NCBI RefSeq assembly: GCF_945862485.1
Contig: NZ_CAMAYF010000008.1
Location: 16,952 to 80,951 of the forward strand
Direction: 5' to 3'
Length of the DNA stretch: 64,000 nucleotides
Source of the DNA: Sphingorhabdus sp. EL138
GTDB taxonomy: Bacteria; Pseudomonadota; Alphaproteobacteria; Sphingomonadales; Sphingomonadaceae
Shown here: piece by piece, positions 26,102 to 34,721 of the stretch
How positions within the stretch are numbered: position 1 is the first letter of the stretch
Layout: every line of letters begins with the position of its first letter
The notes under the pieces: generated by a model
Seen by the model: the letters and a program-made list of their open reading frames with translations, nothing else
The model's database searches: none
What the model was told of the DNA's origin: nothing
Made by a program: the position numbers and the translations under genes

Positions 26102-27475
26102 ATGGCGACGAGTTGGACGCCGGAAAGCTGGAGAGACGCAACGGGCATTCACATGCCTGCGTATAAGGATGCTGCCGCATTGTCGGCGACCGAGAACACG
26201 CTGCGTAATTATCCACCGCTGGTTTTTGCAGGCGAAGCGCGCAACCTTACCGCCGATCTTGCAAAAGTAGCGGAAGGTAAGGCGTTTCTGCTTCAAGGCG
26301 GCGACTGCGCCGAAAGTTTTGCCGAATTTCACCCGAACAATATACGTGATACTTTCCGCGTGATCTTGCAAATGGCGGTCGTGCTGACCTTCGCGGGCAA
26401 GTTGCCTGTAGTTAAACTTGGTCGCATGGCAGGTCAATTTGCAAAGCCACGCTCCACACCAACCGAAACCATAAACGGCGTTGAGCTACCGAGCTATTTC
26501 GGTGACATCATCAACGACATTGAATTTGTCGCCGAGGGACGCGAGCCGGACCCAGCGCGTATGATCCGCGCCTATAGTCAGGCGGCATCGACATTGAACC
26601 TGTTGCGCGCCTTTTCCAGCGGCGGTTATGCCAATCTGCAGCAGGTCAATGCGTGGACGCATGATTATATGGGCCGTTCGCCATGGGCACAGAAATACAA
26701 AGAAACCGCAGATCGCATCAGCGAAGCGTTGGCCTTTATGGAAGCGTGCGGCATTACGCCAGACACAGTACCGCAAATTAAGGGAACAAGCTTCTACACC
26801 AGCCACGAAGCATTATTACTGCCTTATGAGCAAGCGATGACTCGTCAGGACAGCCTGACCGGTGGCTGGTACGATACGTCTGCACATTTCCTGTGGATTG
26901 GGGATCGGACCCGCTTCGAGGGGTCGGCACATGTCGAATTTTTGCGCGGTATCGGCAACCCCATTGGCGTGAAATGTGGCCCCAGCCTTGAACCCGACGC
27001 ATTGTTGCGGATGCTTGATACGCTGAACCCCGCGCGGGAGGCCGGGCGGATCACTTTGATCTCGCGTTACGGCTATGACAAAGTAGAAGCGGGGCTCCCG
27101 AATTTGGTTCGCGCTGTGCAACGTGAAGGGCACCCCGTCATCTGGTCTTGTGACCCGATGCATGGTAACGTCGTCAAATCAGCGAGCGGATATAAAACGC
27201 GCCCGTTTGAGCGCATCTTGGCCGAAGTGCGCGGCTTCTTCGCAGTGCACCGTGCTGAGGGCAGCTTTGGCGGCGGCATCCATATCGAAATGACGGGGCA
27301 GAATGTCACCGAATGTACCGGCGGTGCAGTTGCCGTGACTGACGAAGGCCTAGCAGATCGATATCACACACATTGCGACCCACGCTTGAACGCGGCACAG
27401 TCGCTTGAGCTTGCGTTTCTGTTGGCCGAAATGCTGAACCAAGAAATGGCGGAGCGCGCGAAAAAGCCCGCTTAA
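26102..27475 (+). CDS. aroG: Class II DAHP synthase (3-deoxy-7-phosphoheptulonate synthase)
   Basis: A 457-residue type II (plant/Mycobacterium-like) DAHP synthase. Landmarks are [14 protein letters not shown] near residue 60, [64 protein letters not shown] and [18 protein letters not shown]. These include the metal- and PEP-binding residues. It condenses PEP and erythrose-4-phosphate as the first step of the shikimate pathway. GGAG lies 8 nt before the ATG. It is unrelated in sequence to E. coli AroG, so the symbol is functional only. Confidence 0.95.
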   Translation: MATSWTPESWRDATGIHMPAYKDAAALSATENTLRNYPPLVFAGEARNLTADLAKVAEGKAFLLQGGDCAESFAEFHPNNIRDTFRVILQMAVVLTFAGKLPVVKLGRMAGQFAKPRSTPTETINGVELPSYFGDIINDIEFVAEGREPDPARMIRAYSQAASTLNLLRAFSSGGYANLQQVNAWTHDYMGRSPWAQKYKETADRISEALAFMEACGITPDTVPQIKGTSFYTSHEALLLPYEQAMTRQDSLTGGWYDTSAHFLWIGDRTRFEGSAHVEFLRGIGNPIGVKCGPSLEPDALLRMLDTLNPAREAGRITLISRYGYDKVEAGLPNLVRAVQREGHPVIWSCDPMHGNVVKSASGYKTRPFERILAEVRGFFAVHRAEGSFGGGIHIEMTGQNVTECTGGAVAVTDEGLADRYHTHCDPRLNAAQSLELAFLLAEMLNQEMAERAKKPA

Positions 27476-27504
27476 TGCAGCCTTTTTGCAACCGTTACAT
27501 TTTA

Positions 27505-28188
27505 CTAAGCAGATTCAAGACGGTAACCGTAACCGAAAACCGTGAAAATCCGGAAGCCGTTTTCGGGTCGCAATGCCAGTTTTGCTCGTACCCTCGAAAT
27601 ATGCATATCTAATGTGCGTGTCGCGAGTGTTGCCGTTGTACGCCAAATGGTTTGCATGATATAGTTACGCGACAATGTCCGGTCTGTGTTCTTGAAGAAC
27701 ATTTCTGCCAACTCAAATTCCTTGGCGGTCAATATTACGGTCTCTCCATGGATACTAACGCTCTGCTCAAGGCGGTTCATTTTGTAGGCGCCGTATGTGA
27801 CCTCTGTATCAAATGCGCCCGCTATCGCATTGCCGCGCAGCAAAGCGTTTATCCGCGCCGCAATAACATTACGGCTTTCTGGCTTCGTGATATAATCATC
27901 AGCGCCCGCATTTAAGGCGTCGGTAATATCCCGTTTAGCAGACCGGTTCGCCATCATGATAAACGGTGGCCGCGTGCGCAAAGTCTTATTCATCCATTCA
28001 AGCAGCGACGTGTCGTCGGCGGCGCGAATATTCCAATCTAAGATAACGAGGTCAAAAACCTCCCGCGACAATATTTCAGTAAAGGCATTGCTGTCGGTGC
28101 AACCCACGGCAATATACCCCAGGTCTTCAACTATCTGTTTCAAATAATCGACAACATCCAGGCCATGATCGGCAATAAATACTCTCAT
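27505..28188 (-). CDS. Atypical OmpR-family response regulator, orphan
   Basis: The start is set at ATG 28188 (MRVFIADHG, 227 residues); the ORF track adds 7 residues. The receiver domain (1-120) keeps the phospho-acceptor Asp51 (LVILDW) and Lys102 (TKP). The usual acidic pair is A-D-H (only Asp7), and the conserved Thr/Ser position is Ala80 (IMMANRS). The C-terminal winged helix (ILTAKEFELAEMFFKN ... TRTLDMHISRVRAKL ... RIFTVFGYGYRLE) is intact. No histidine kinase gene is adjacent. It may act with little or no phosphorylation. A phased TTAC array lies directly upstream and may be its own binding site. Confidence 0.87.
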   Translation of the reverse strand: MRVFIADHGLDVVDYLKQIVEDLGYIAVGCTDSNAFTEILSREVFDLVILDWNIRAADDTSLLEWMNKTLRTRPPFIMMANRSAKRDITDALNAGADDYITKPESRNVIAARINALLRGNAIAGAFDTEVTYGAYKMNRLEQSVSIHGETVILTAKEFELAEMFFKNTDRTLSRNYIMQTIWRTTATLATRTLDMHISRVRAKLALRPENGFRIFTVFGYGYRLESA

Positions 28189-28239
28189 AACAGGTCCACC
28201 CTTTAGCAAACCGCCGATAATTCGGCAATGAGATGTATC

Positions 28240-28331
28240 TTACGATATATTACTTAGTTACTAGATGATAGTAAAAGTTTTACTTATTTTTACATGCAGT
28301 TACAAAACGGTATGGAGTAAAGTATATGTAA
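28240..28331 (-). promoter_or_regulatory. Phased TTAC/GTAA array upstream of the response regulator
   Basis: On the plus strand TTAC starts at 28240, 28250, 28258, 28280, 28290 and 28300. Five of the six share one 10-bp register. GTAA occurs at 28271, 28317 and 28328. A perfect palindrome AGTAAAAGTTTTACT sits at 28270-28284. The array fills the AT-rich gap between tRNA-Gln and the regulator start. Helically phased short repeats are typical of OmpR/PhoB-family sites, so autoregulation is plausible but unproven. Confidence 0.5.
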
Positions 28332-28333
28332 AA

Positions 28334-28408
28334 TGGCTGGGGCGGCAGGGATCGAACCTGCGAATGGCGGCATCAAAAGCCGCTGCCTTACCGCTTGGCG
28401 ACGCCCCA
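28334..28408 (-). tRNA. tRNA-Gln (anticodon TTG)
   Basis: The reverse complement gives a 75-nt tRNA with encoded CCA: acceptor TGGGGCG/CGCCCCA, D arm CGCCAAGCGGTAAGGC, anticodon stem GCGGC/GCCGC with loop TTTTGAT (TTG = Gln), and T arm GCAGGTTCGATCCCTGC. The plus-strand ORF over it (AGAAGIEPANGGIKSRCLT) is the usual spurious tRNA-derived ORF. Confidence 0.96.
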
Positions 28409-28470
28409 GCAAGCCAGTAATCTGGCCGATGCGGGCGGCTTATATCGCGGGAATCATATTCCGCAACTGC

Positions 28471-29559
28471 TTAATCAATGCGCTGCACCCAGCCATGGGC
28501 ATCGGTGACAATTCCGCGCTGGATATCCACAAGTTTTGACCGAATTTGCTGAGTCATCTGACCCGCACCGCCCGCACCGATGGTAAAATCACCCTTTGCA
28601 GACCGCACTTTCCCAACTGGCGTGATCACCGCAGCCGTTCCGCAGGCGAAGGTTTCGACCAAGCGTCCCGATTCCGCATCGGCCCGCCATTGGTCGATGG
28701 CGTAGCGTTCCTCACGCACGTTCAACCCTTGCGCGCGCGCCAGAGTCAGCACGGAATCGCGGGTGATACCTTCCAATATTGTACCGTCGGCTGGCGGCGT
28801 GATGATTGACCCATCGTCGAACAAGAAAAACAGGTTCATGCCGCCCAGTTCCTCGACCCAGCGATGTTCGGCTGCGTCGAGAAAAACGACTTGGTCGCAA
28901 CCCTGCTTAATGGCTTCGGATTGTGCAATGAGGCTGGCGGCATAATTGCCGCCGCATTTCGCTGCGCCCGTGCCGCCCGGTGCCGCGCGTGTATATTGTT
29001 CGGACACCCAGATCGAAATAGCTGGCGCGCCGCTTTTGAAATAATTGCCCGCCGCAGAGGCAATGACCATGAACAGATACTCAGCAGATGGCTTTACGCC
29101 CAGAAACACCTCGCTCGCGATCATGAACGGGCGCAGATAAATGGAGCCGCCGTCTACAGGTGGAAACCAGTCTTTATCAACTTCGACCAATTGCTTGCAC
29201 GCTTGCAGGAACATCTCTTCGGGCAATTCGGGCATTGCCAAGCGCTTTGCCGAGCGTTGAAAGCGGCGGGCATTTTGTTCTGGACGAAACAACGCCATCC
29301 CGCCGTCGGCAAGACGATAGGCCTTTAACCCCTCAAAAATTTCTTGCGCATAATGCAAAACGGCCGTCGCAGGGTCTAGCGTAAGGGGACCGCGTGGTCC
29401 GACCTTTGCGTCATGCCAGCCCTTCTCATCCGAATAACGGATTGTCACCATATGGTCCGTGAAAACCCGTCCAAAACCGGGGTCGACCAGCCGCGTCGCG
29501 CGTTCGCTGGGATCGACGGGATTTGGGTTCGCCTCAAAAGGAAATGGGCCAGCGTTCAT
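28471..29559 (-). CDS. ilvE: Branched-chain amino acid aminotransferase IlvE
   Basis: A 362-residue fold-type IV PLP enzyme. The catalytic lysine is in GTGAAKCGGNYAAS, and other landmarks are YAQEIFEGLKAYR, YLRPFMIASEVFLGVKPS, WVEELGGMNLFF and EGITRDSVL. The length and the VKPS...YL region match the larger eukaryote/actinobacterial-like BCAT group. It interconverts Leu, Ile and Val with their 2-oxo acids. It is divergent from the MarR gene, 60 bp apart. Confidence 0.94.
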   Translation of the reverse strand: MNAGPFPFEANPNPVDPSERATRLVDPGFGRVFTDHMVTIRYSDEKGWHDAKVGPRGPLTLDPATAVLHYAQEIFEGLKAYRLADGGMALFRPEQNARRFQRSAKRLAMPELPEEMFLQACKQLVEVDKDWFPPVDGGSIYLRPFMIASEVFLGVKPSAEYLFMVIASAAGNYFKSGAPAISIWVSEQYTRAAPGGTGAAKCGGNYAASLIAQSEAIKQGCDQVVFLDAAEHRWVEELGGMNLFFLFDDGSIITPPADGTILEGITRDSVLTLARAQGLNVREERYAIDQWRADAESGRLVETFACGTAAVITPVGKVRSAKGDFTIGAGGAGQMTQQIRSKLVDIQRGIVTDAHGWVQRID

Positions 29560-29619
29560 CGATGCTCTCGTTCATTAGGGTCTTGCACTGTCCTATGGCC
29601 TAGGCCAAGATACGTCAAT

Positions 29620-30129
29620 ATGGCTGTCCCATCTTCTGTTTCTGTCCCCCCGACTGCGTCGCCTTTGTTCCTTCGTGAAAATGAAGTGCGCCGCGGGGTT
29701 GAGCTTTTGTTCTTCGGATACACGCGGCTCACCCGCGCAATTGACGAAGGGCTGGCGGAACATGGCCTCGGCCGCGCGCACCACCGCGCGCTATATTTTA
29801 TTGCGCGCCAGCCCGATCTGCCGATTAGCGCGTTACTGAAAATTCTCGCTATCACCAAACAATCGCTTGGCCGCGTGCTTACCGATTTGGCGGACCGGGG
29901 GCTTATCGAAACGCAAACGGGTAATATTGACCGGCGTCAGAAACTCTTGCGCCTCACGCCCGAGGGGGTTCAGTTCGAAGCGCAATTGTTTGATGCGTTG
30001 CGTAACAGCTTGGCGTCTGCTTATGCCGCCGCGGGTCAGGAATCGGTGACAGGCTTTTGGCGCGTGCTGGAAGGCTTGATCCCTGCTGAGGACAAGGCCA
30101 TGGTCGTCGCCTTACAGAAAGACATTTGA
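29620..30129 (+). CDS. MarR family transcriptional regulator
   Basis: The start is set at ATG 29620 (MAVPSSVS, 169 residues); the longer ORF-track start would run through the ilvE promoter and coding region. The winged helix-turn-helix is clear: HHRALYFIARQPDLPISALL, ITKQSLGRVLTDLADRGLIE, and wing NIDRRQKLLRLTPEG. The ligand is unknown. Its stop overlaps the hisE start (TGATG), so it is coupled to hisE. Confidence 0.88.
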   Translation: MAVPSSVSVPPTASPLFLRENEVRRGVELLFFGYTRLTRAIDEGLAEHGLGRAHHRALYFIARQPDLPISALLKILAITKQSLGRVLTDLADRGLIETQTGNIDRRQKLLRLTPEGVQFEAQLFDALRNSLASAYAAAGQESVTGFWRVLEGLIPAEDKAMVVALQKDI

Positions 30130-30455
30130 TGCGCGATACTCTCATACGGCTCGAAGACACCATTGCCCAGCGCGCGGACGCTGCCCCTGACAGCAGCTAT
30201 GTGGCTTCTTTATTCGCCAAAGGCCGTGGCAAAATCGCGCAAAAGGTTGGCGAAGAGGCTACCGAGACTATTATCGCGGCGCTCTCAGGGGATGCGCAAG
30301 AGGTTACGGCCGAGGCTGCTGACCTGATTTTCCACTTGCTGATATTGCTACGTGATGTGGGCGTGAAGCTGGACGATGTGCTCGTTGAACTGGACCGCAG
30401 GGAAGGTGTGTCTGGCTTGGTCGAAAAAGCGGCGCGGACACAAGCCAAGGAGTGA
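30129..30455 (+). CDS. hisE: Phosphoribosyl-ATP pyrophosphatase
   Basis: A 108-residue MazG-fold protein starting at ATG 30129 (the ORF track uses the TTG one codon earlier). Motifs are SSYVASLFAKGRGKIAQKVGEEATE and VTAEAADLIFHLLILL, whose Glu/Asp residues bind Mg2+. It hydrolyses PR-ATP to PR-AMP in histidine synthesis. It is followed after 3 nt by the HIT gene, a frequent pair. No other his gene is in the window. Confidence 0.93.
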   Translation: MRDTLIRLEDTIAQRADAAPDSSYVASLFAKGRGKIAQKVGEEATETIIAALSGDAQEVTAEAADLIFHLLILLRDVGVKLDDVLVELDRREGVSGLVEKAARTQAKE

Positions 30456-30458
30456 CAC

Positions 30459-30836
30459 ATGCCGATTGATCCGACACTGGAATATGACGACCAGAATATT
30501 TTCGCCAAAATCCTGCGCGGCGAGATATCGTGCCGCAAGGTGTTTGAGGACGAATGGGCCTTGGCCTTTGACGACATCAACCCACAAGCACCCGTCCATG
30601 TGCTGGTGATTCCCAAAGGTGCCTATGTCAGCTGGGACGATTTTAGCACCAAAGCCAGCGATGCGGAAATCGCCGGCTTTGTCCGCGCCGTGGGCCAAGT
30701 TGCACGCGAATTGGGGCTGGTTGAGCCGGGATATCGCCTGCTCGCCAACATTGGACTGGACGCGCATCAAGAGGTTCCGCACCTACACGTCCATATTTTT
30801 GGTGGAAAACCCCTCGGCCCCATGCTTATGCGGTGA
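30459..30836 (+). CDS. HIT family purine-nucleoside phosphoramidase (HinT-like)
   Basis: A 125-residue protein with the histidine triad VPHLHVHIFGGKPLGPM near the C-terminus and the N-terminal IFAKILRGEISCRKVFEDE typical of HinT. AAGGAG lies 6 nt upstream of the ATG. The middle His attacks the nucleotide phosphorus. It is the third gene of the marR-hisE-hit unit. Confidence 0.93.
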   Translation: MPIDPTLEYDDQNIFAKILRGEISCRKVFEDEWALAFDDINPQAPVHVLVIPKGAYVSWDDFSTKASDAEIAGFVRAVGQVARELGLVEPGYRLLANIGLDAHQEVPHLHVHIFGGKPLGPMLMR

Positions 30837-30904
30837 AATTAAGTTGCGCTAATGCACGGAGTGTTTAGTTCGACTTGGGAGCTATTATTTTTTGGGAGAT
30901 GAGT

Positions 30905-32353
30905 ATGATTTTCGGGCGCGTTAAGCCGCTTGATGCGATCTTGGCTACGGCTGAGAAAAAATCGCTCACGCGAACGCTGGGGGCTTTTCAGCTTACCATG
31001 CTAGGTATTGGTGCCATCATTGGTACGGGCATTTTTGTTTTGACAGCTGAGGCTGCAAATAAAGCTGGTCCGGCCATGATGATCAGCTTTGTCATCGCTG
31101 CGGTGGTTTGCGGGCTCGCGGCATTATGTTATTCCGAATTGGCATCAATGGTGCCCGTATCAGGTTCTGCTTACACCTATAGCTACGCCACTTTCGGCGA
31201 AATCATTGCATGGATTGTCGGCTGGGCGCTTGTTCTCGAATATGCCATTGCTGCTTCTGCTGTTTCGGTTGGCTGGTCCGGCTATATGGTTGGGCTTGTC
31301 GAAAATATCTTTGCGATAGAGGTCGGCAATGACTTTGTTGCTGGGCCATTTGACGCGAATCCTGGCATTATCAATGTCCCGGCTATGCTCATCGCTTTAT
31401 TGTGTATGTCGTTATTGTTGATTGGGACGAAAGAAAGTGCGCGCTTTAACGCAATCTTGGTCGCCATCAAGGTGTCGGCTCTCATGCTCTTTCTTGCTTT
31501 GGCATTGCCAGCAATGAACGCAGAAAATTTCCAGCCATTTAGCCCGAACGGTTTTTTTGCGAAGGAAGTGGTCGATCCGATTACCAATAATATGGTCACA
31601 GTCGGCGTTGCGGCAGCAGCCGCCTCTATTTTCTTCGCCTATGTTGGTTTCGATGCCGTTTCCACCGCAGCAGAAGAAACAATCAATCCGCAGCGAAATA
31701 TCCCGATCGGTTTGATTGGATCGCTGGCGATTTGCACGGTCATCTACATGTTGGTTGCGGCTGGTGCTACGGGTGCCGTTGGGGCGCAACCGGGTGGTGA
31801 ACTGTCCCAATCGAAAGAAGCTTTGGCTTTCGTACTCAACGAAATTGGTCATGGCTGGGCAGGAAAGCTTGTGGCTATTTCGGCTGCCATTGCATTGCCC
31901 TCGGTTATCTTGATGATGATGTTCGGCCAAACCCGCATCTTTTTTGTGATGGCGCGCGATGGCTTACTGCCTGACGTGTTTTCCAAACTTCATCCGAAAT
32001 ATGGAACGCCGCATGTCGTAACCTTGTGCACGGGTGTATTTGTCGCATTGTTTGCAGCGCTTTTCCCAGTGGGCAAGTTGGCCGACATTTCAAACTCGGG
32101 CACCTTGTTCGCATTCTTTACCGTTGCGGTCGGTGTCATGATTTTGCGCCGGACCAATCCCGACCGCCCTCGGCCATTCCGTACACCTTTGTACTTCTTG
32201 GTTTGCCCCTTGGCTGCGGCAGGTTGCGTGTTCCTGTTCTTCCAACTTTCCGGTTACACGGAACTTATGTTCCTAGGATGGACAACAATTGGGTTGGTCG
32301 TGTACTTCTTATACAGCCGTGGGCGCAGCCATGTTGGCCGTGGGATTGTCTAA
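30905..32353 (+). CDS. APC-superfamily amino acid permease
   Basis: The start is placed at ATG 30905 (MIFGRVKPLD, 482 residues) because GGGAG is 6 nt upstream; the TTG at 30875 is less likely. About 12 transmembrane helices are predicted. Helix 1 carries the unwound substrate motif MLGIGAIIGTGIFVL, and FFAYVGFDAVSTAAEETINPQ is typical of the cationic amino acid transporter (CAT/YhdG) branch. The substrate is not determined. It is monocistronic and ends before a bidirectional terminator. Confidence 0.9.
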   Translation: MIFGRVKPLDAILATAEKKSLTRTLGAFQLTMLGIGAIIGTGIFVLTAEAANKAGPAMMISFVIAAVVCGLAALCYSELASMVPVSGSAYTYSYATFGEIIAWIVGWALVLEYAIAASAVSVGWSGYMVGLVENIFAIEVGNDFVAGPFDANPGIINVPAMLIALLCMSLLLIGTKESARFNAILVAIKVSALMLFLALALPAMNAENFQPFSPNGFFAKEVVDPITNNMVTVGVAAAAASIFFAYVGFDAVSTAAEETINPQRNIPIGLIGSLAICTVIYMLVAAGATGAVGAQPGGELSQSKEALAFVLNEIGHGWAGKLVAISAAIALPSVILMMMFGQTRIFFVMARDGLLPDVFSKLHPKYGTPHVVTLCTGVFVALFAALFPVGKLADISNSGTLFAFFTVAVGVMILRRTNPDRPRPFRTPLYFLVCPLAAAGCVFLFFQLSGYTELMFLGWTTIGLVVYFLYSRGRSHVGRGIV

Positions 32354-32416
32354 AGTTAGCGCGCTGAAAAGCGGTTTATCCCCGATTTGGTAAATTGGTT
32401 GCCAAATAACAAAAGG

Positions 32417-32445
32417 ACAGGGGCGCTTCGGCGTCCCTTTTCTTT
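32417..32445. terminator. Bidirectional terminator between permease and exporter genes
   Basis: GGGGCGC-TTCG-GCGTCCC forms a stable stem with a UUCG-type tetraloop. It is followed by TTTTCTTT on the plus strand and preceded by AAAAGG, giving TTTT on the minus strand. It lies between two convergent 3' ends. Confidence 0.85.
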
Positions 32446-32448
32446 GCG

Positions 32449-33702
32449 CTAATTGCGCGGGTTGGTGGGCAGGGGCAATGTGGTGCCGGGGCGAGTGAAC
32501 AGCTTCCCCTTTTCGCACCACAAGACAAGGCTAAGCGCAACGAGGCCGCAGCACAGGAAACCTAGCGCCACCGGATATACCGTGCCGTCAAACTGCTGCC
32601 CGATAAATGCGCCCAGCGAAGCCGCAAGCAATGTTCGGACGAAGGTTTGGAAGGATGATGCCGCCCCTGCGACATGACCAAAGGGGGACATGGCAATCGA
32701 CGAGAAGTTGGAACCGATAAAGCCAATCATCGCCATATTGCCAGTTAGTAAGATGAGAAAGATCGGCAAGGACGTTGGCGCAAATTTGGCCGCAAGCAGT
32801 TGCAACGCGCCAAGGGCAATGAAGGTCAGCAACGCGGTTTGCGACACGCGGCGGGCGCCAAAGCGTTCGACGACGCGCGAATCGGTGAAGTTGGATACCG
32901 CTATGCCGATGGCGATGATTGCAAAACCAATGGTGAAGAAGTCTGCCGCTTTGAACACCTTGTCAAACATTTGCTGCGAACTGTTGAGATAGCCGAACAA
33001 AGCGCCCTGCGTGACGCCGGCACCAATCATATAGCCCGCAGCGTTGCGGTTCAGGACAACAATCTTCCATGCCTTGGCAAGCGCCTTTGGTTGAATAGGA
33101 ATGACATTTTCGGGCGCCAATGTTTCGGGCAAGCGCAGATAGACCCAAATAGCGGCGGCGACGGCCATGAAGGCCATCAGGTCAAAAATCACGCGCCAGC
33201 CCGCAAACAGCAACACCAACTGGCCAATTGTCGGCGCGATAATCGGGACGATCATGAAGATAAGGAAGATGGTCGACATGCGCCGCGCCATGGCGTCGCC
33301 TTCAAACTGGTCGCGGATGACCGAAACCACGAGAACGCCCATCGCCGCCGCCAACAGCCCGTGGATAAAGCGCATGATCAGCATCATTTCAAAATCAGGC
33401 GCGAAGGAACATGCCAGCGACGCTATCGCCGCACCAATGGTTGCAAACAACAATATCGGCTTTCGTCCATAGCGGTCGGACAATGAACCGTAGATGAGCG
33501 CGCCTATTCCTGTGCCAGCCAGAAAAATCGAGATGATATATTGGATCTGGTTCGGCTCGGCGAGGCTGAGGCCGCGCACCATAGCGGGGAAGGCGGGCAA
33601 CATCGCGTCAATGGCCAGCGCATTGAGCGCCATGAGCGCCGACATCATGACGGTCAGCTCGCGCGGACCAATGGATTTTTGAACGGGAGTCGAGGATGGC
33701 AT
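32449..33702 (-). CDS. MFS multidrug exporter, Bcr/CflA family
   Basis: A 417-residue protein with about 12 hydrophobic helices. The MFS motif A is in the loop after helix 2 (YGSLSDRYGRKPILL). Helix 1 has ALNALAIDAMLPAFP, the Bcr/CflA D-x-x-L-P-A-x-P pattern, and RFIHGLLAAAMGVLVVSVIRD follows. Members export drugs, sulfonamides or cysteine-pathway compounds; the substrate here is unknown. It has the same orientation as radC upstream (39 nt gap). Confidence 0.89.
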   Translation of the reverse strand: MPSSTPVQKSIGPRELTVMMSALMALNALAIDAMLPAFPAMVRGLSLAEPNQIQYIISIFLAGTGIGALIYGSLSDRYGRKPILLFATIGAAIASLACSFAPDFEMMLIMRFIHGLLAAAMGVLVVSVIRDQFEGDAMARRMSTIFLIFMIVPIIAPTIGQLVLLFAGWRVIFDLMAFMAVAAAIWVYLRLPETLAPENVIPIQPKALAKAWKIVVLNRNAAGYMIGAGVTQGALFGYLNSSQQMFDKVFKAADFFTIGFAIIAIGIAVSNFTDSRVVERFGARRVSQTALLTFIALGALQLLAAKFAPTSLPIFLILLTGNMAMIGFIGSNFSSIAMSPFGHVAGAASSFQTFVRTLLAASLGAFIGQQFDGTVYPVALGFLCCGLVALSLVLWCEKGKLFTRPGTTLPLPTNPRN

Positions 33703-33741
33703 TTTGTGGCTATGCGGGAGCGGTCACCATTTTGCCACCCG

Positions 33742-34437
33742 CTAAATTAGCCCAGAGCTACGCATGCTGCTGAATCCGTTTTTGCCGATGATGATATGGT
33801 CATGCACGGCTATGCCGAACTTTTTCCCCGCATCCGCAATGTCGCGCGTCATAGCGATATCTTGGCGGCTGGGCGCGCTGTCCCCGCTTGGGTGGTTGTG
33901 GACAAGAATAATCGCTGCCGCGCCAAGGTCCATCGCCCGTCGGATGACTTCGCGGGTGTAAATGGCGGCTTGGTCTATGGAGCCCTCGCTTGCCACCTCA
34001 TCGCGGATCAACATGTTTTTGCTGTTAAGATACAGCGTGCGTACGCGCTCGATTGTCAGATGTGCCATGTCGGCGCGCAAATAATCGAGTAAAGATTGCC
34101 ATGACGAGAGGACTGGCAGCTCGCGCACGGGTTCGCTGAGGAGGCGCAGTGCCGCCACTTGGACTATCTTCAACGCCGCAACGCTGGTTTCGCCCATCCA
34201 TTTTTCTTGCAAGATACTGTCGGCGTCCGCGGTCAGCAAAGCAGACAGGCTGCCGTAACGGTGAATCAAATCCTTCGCGATCTGCTTGGTATCTCGGCGC
34301 GGAATGGCGAGCGCGAGGAGATATTCGACCAATTCATGATCATGCAGGCTCTCGCCATTTTTCTCCAACAAACGTTTACGCAAACGCGCGAGGTGGCCCG
34401 TGCCATGATGTTCGCTCTTGTCCGCAATATCTGTCAT
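33742..34437 (-). CDS. radC: RadC family JAB1/MPN-domain protein
   Basis: A 231-residue protein. An N-terminal helix-hairpin-helix region (HDHELVEYLLALAIPRRDTKQIA) is followed by the JAMM-like motif VHNHPSGDSAPSRQD with the metal-binding H-x-H-P-S-G-x8-D arrangement. It was named for a supposed repair role, but the molecular function of bacterial RadC is unresolved. The region upstream holds the RNA candidate. Confidence 0.9.
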   Translation of the reverse strand: MTDIADKSEHHGTGHLARLRKRLLEKNGESLHDHELVEYLLALAIPRRDTKQIAKDLIHRYGSLSALLTADADSILQEKWMGETSVAALKIVQVAALRLLSEPVRELPVLSSWQSLLDYLRADMAHLTIERVRTLYLNSKNMLIRDEVASEGSIDQAAIYTREVIRRAMDLGAAAIILVHNHPSGDSAPSRQDIAMTRDIADAGKKFGIAVHDHIIIGKNGFSSMRSSGLI

Positions 34438-34514
34438 CAGGTCTATCCTGTTGTGATATAGTTCTTTTCTGTGATTTTTACTTCAGGCGCAAGCAGCATA
34501 AAGCGTATAGCGTT

Positions 34515-34686
34515 GCGTACAGTATGGTGCCTGATTATCGTACGCGGGGTTGCACGTAATAAACACCACTCACCATCGGGCGCTTGGAAAACCAATAACG
34601 GCAGCGCGCCCGAATTGGACCCACGTTGCCCGCGTTGAGACTGCCAAGATAGTTTGGATAGGCCGCGGCAGAGATGCTGCGGCCTT
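34515..34686 (+). ncRNA. Candidate structured non-coding RNA of unknown class
   Basis: Successive inverted repeats are GCGTAC/GTACGC (34515/34540), CGGGCGCT/AGCGCGCCCG (34577/34603) and CCAA/TTGG (34644/34654). They end in the terminator stem GGCCGCGGCA/TGCTGCGGCC followed by TTTTCT. A weak promoter-like pair (TTGCGT, 17 nt, TATCGT) overlaps the first repeat, so the exact 5' end is uncertain. It does not resemble 6S, tmRNA, RNase P or SRP RNA as far as I can see by eye. Confidence 0.4.
34661..34686 (+). terminator. Strong rho-independent terminator upstream of atpI
   Basis: A ten-base stem GGCCGCGGCA/TGCTGCGGCC (one G-T pair) has loop GAGA and is followed directly by TTTTCT. The T-run is on the plus strand only, so it ends a rightward transcript that starts inside the radC-atpI gap. 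Confidence 0.8.
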
Positions 34687-34721
34687 TTCTATTGCGTCGC
34701 AACAATCTTGCAGGCGCGCTG

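Noticed and set aside
28333-28539. ORF beginning MAGAAGIEPANGGIKSRCLT
   Set aside because: It is the well-known spurious translation across a tRNA gene; the tRNA-Gln on the other strand explains it.
29413-29619. N-terminal extension of the MarR ORF
   Set aside because: It overlaps the ilvE coding region and its promoter; the conserved MarR domain begins after ATG 29620.
32800-33486. 228-residue plus-strand ORF
   Set aside because: Antisense to the Bcr-type exporter; His/Arg-rich composition typical of shadow frames.
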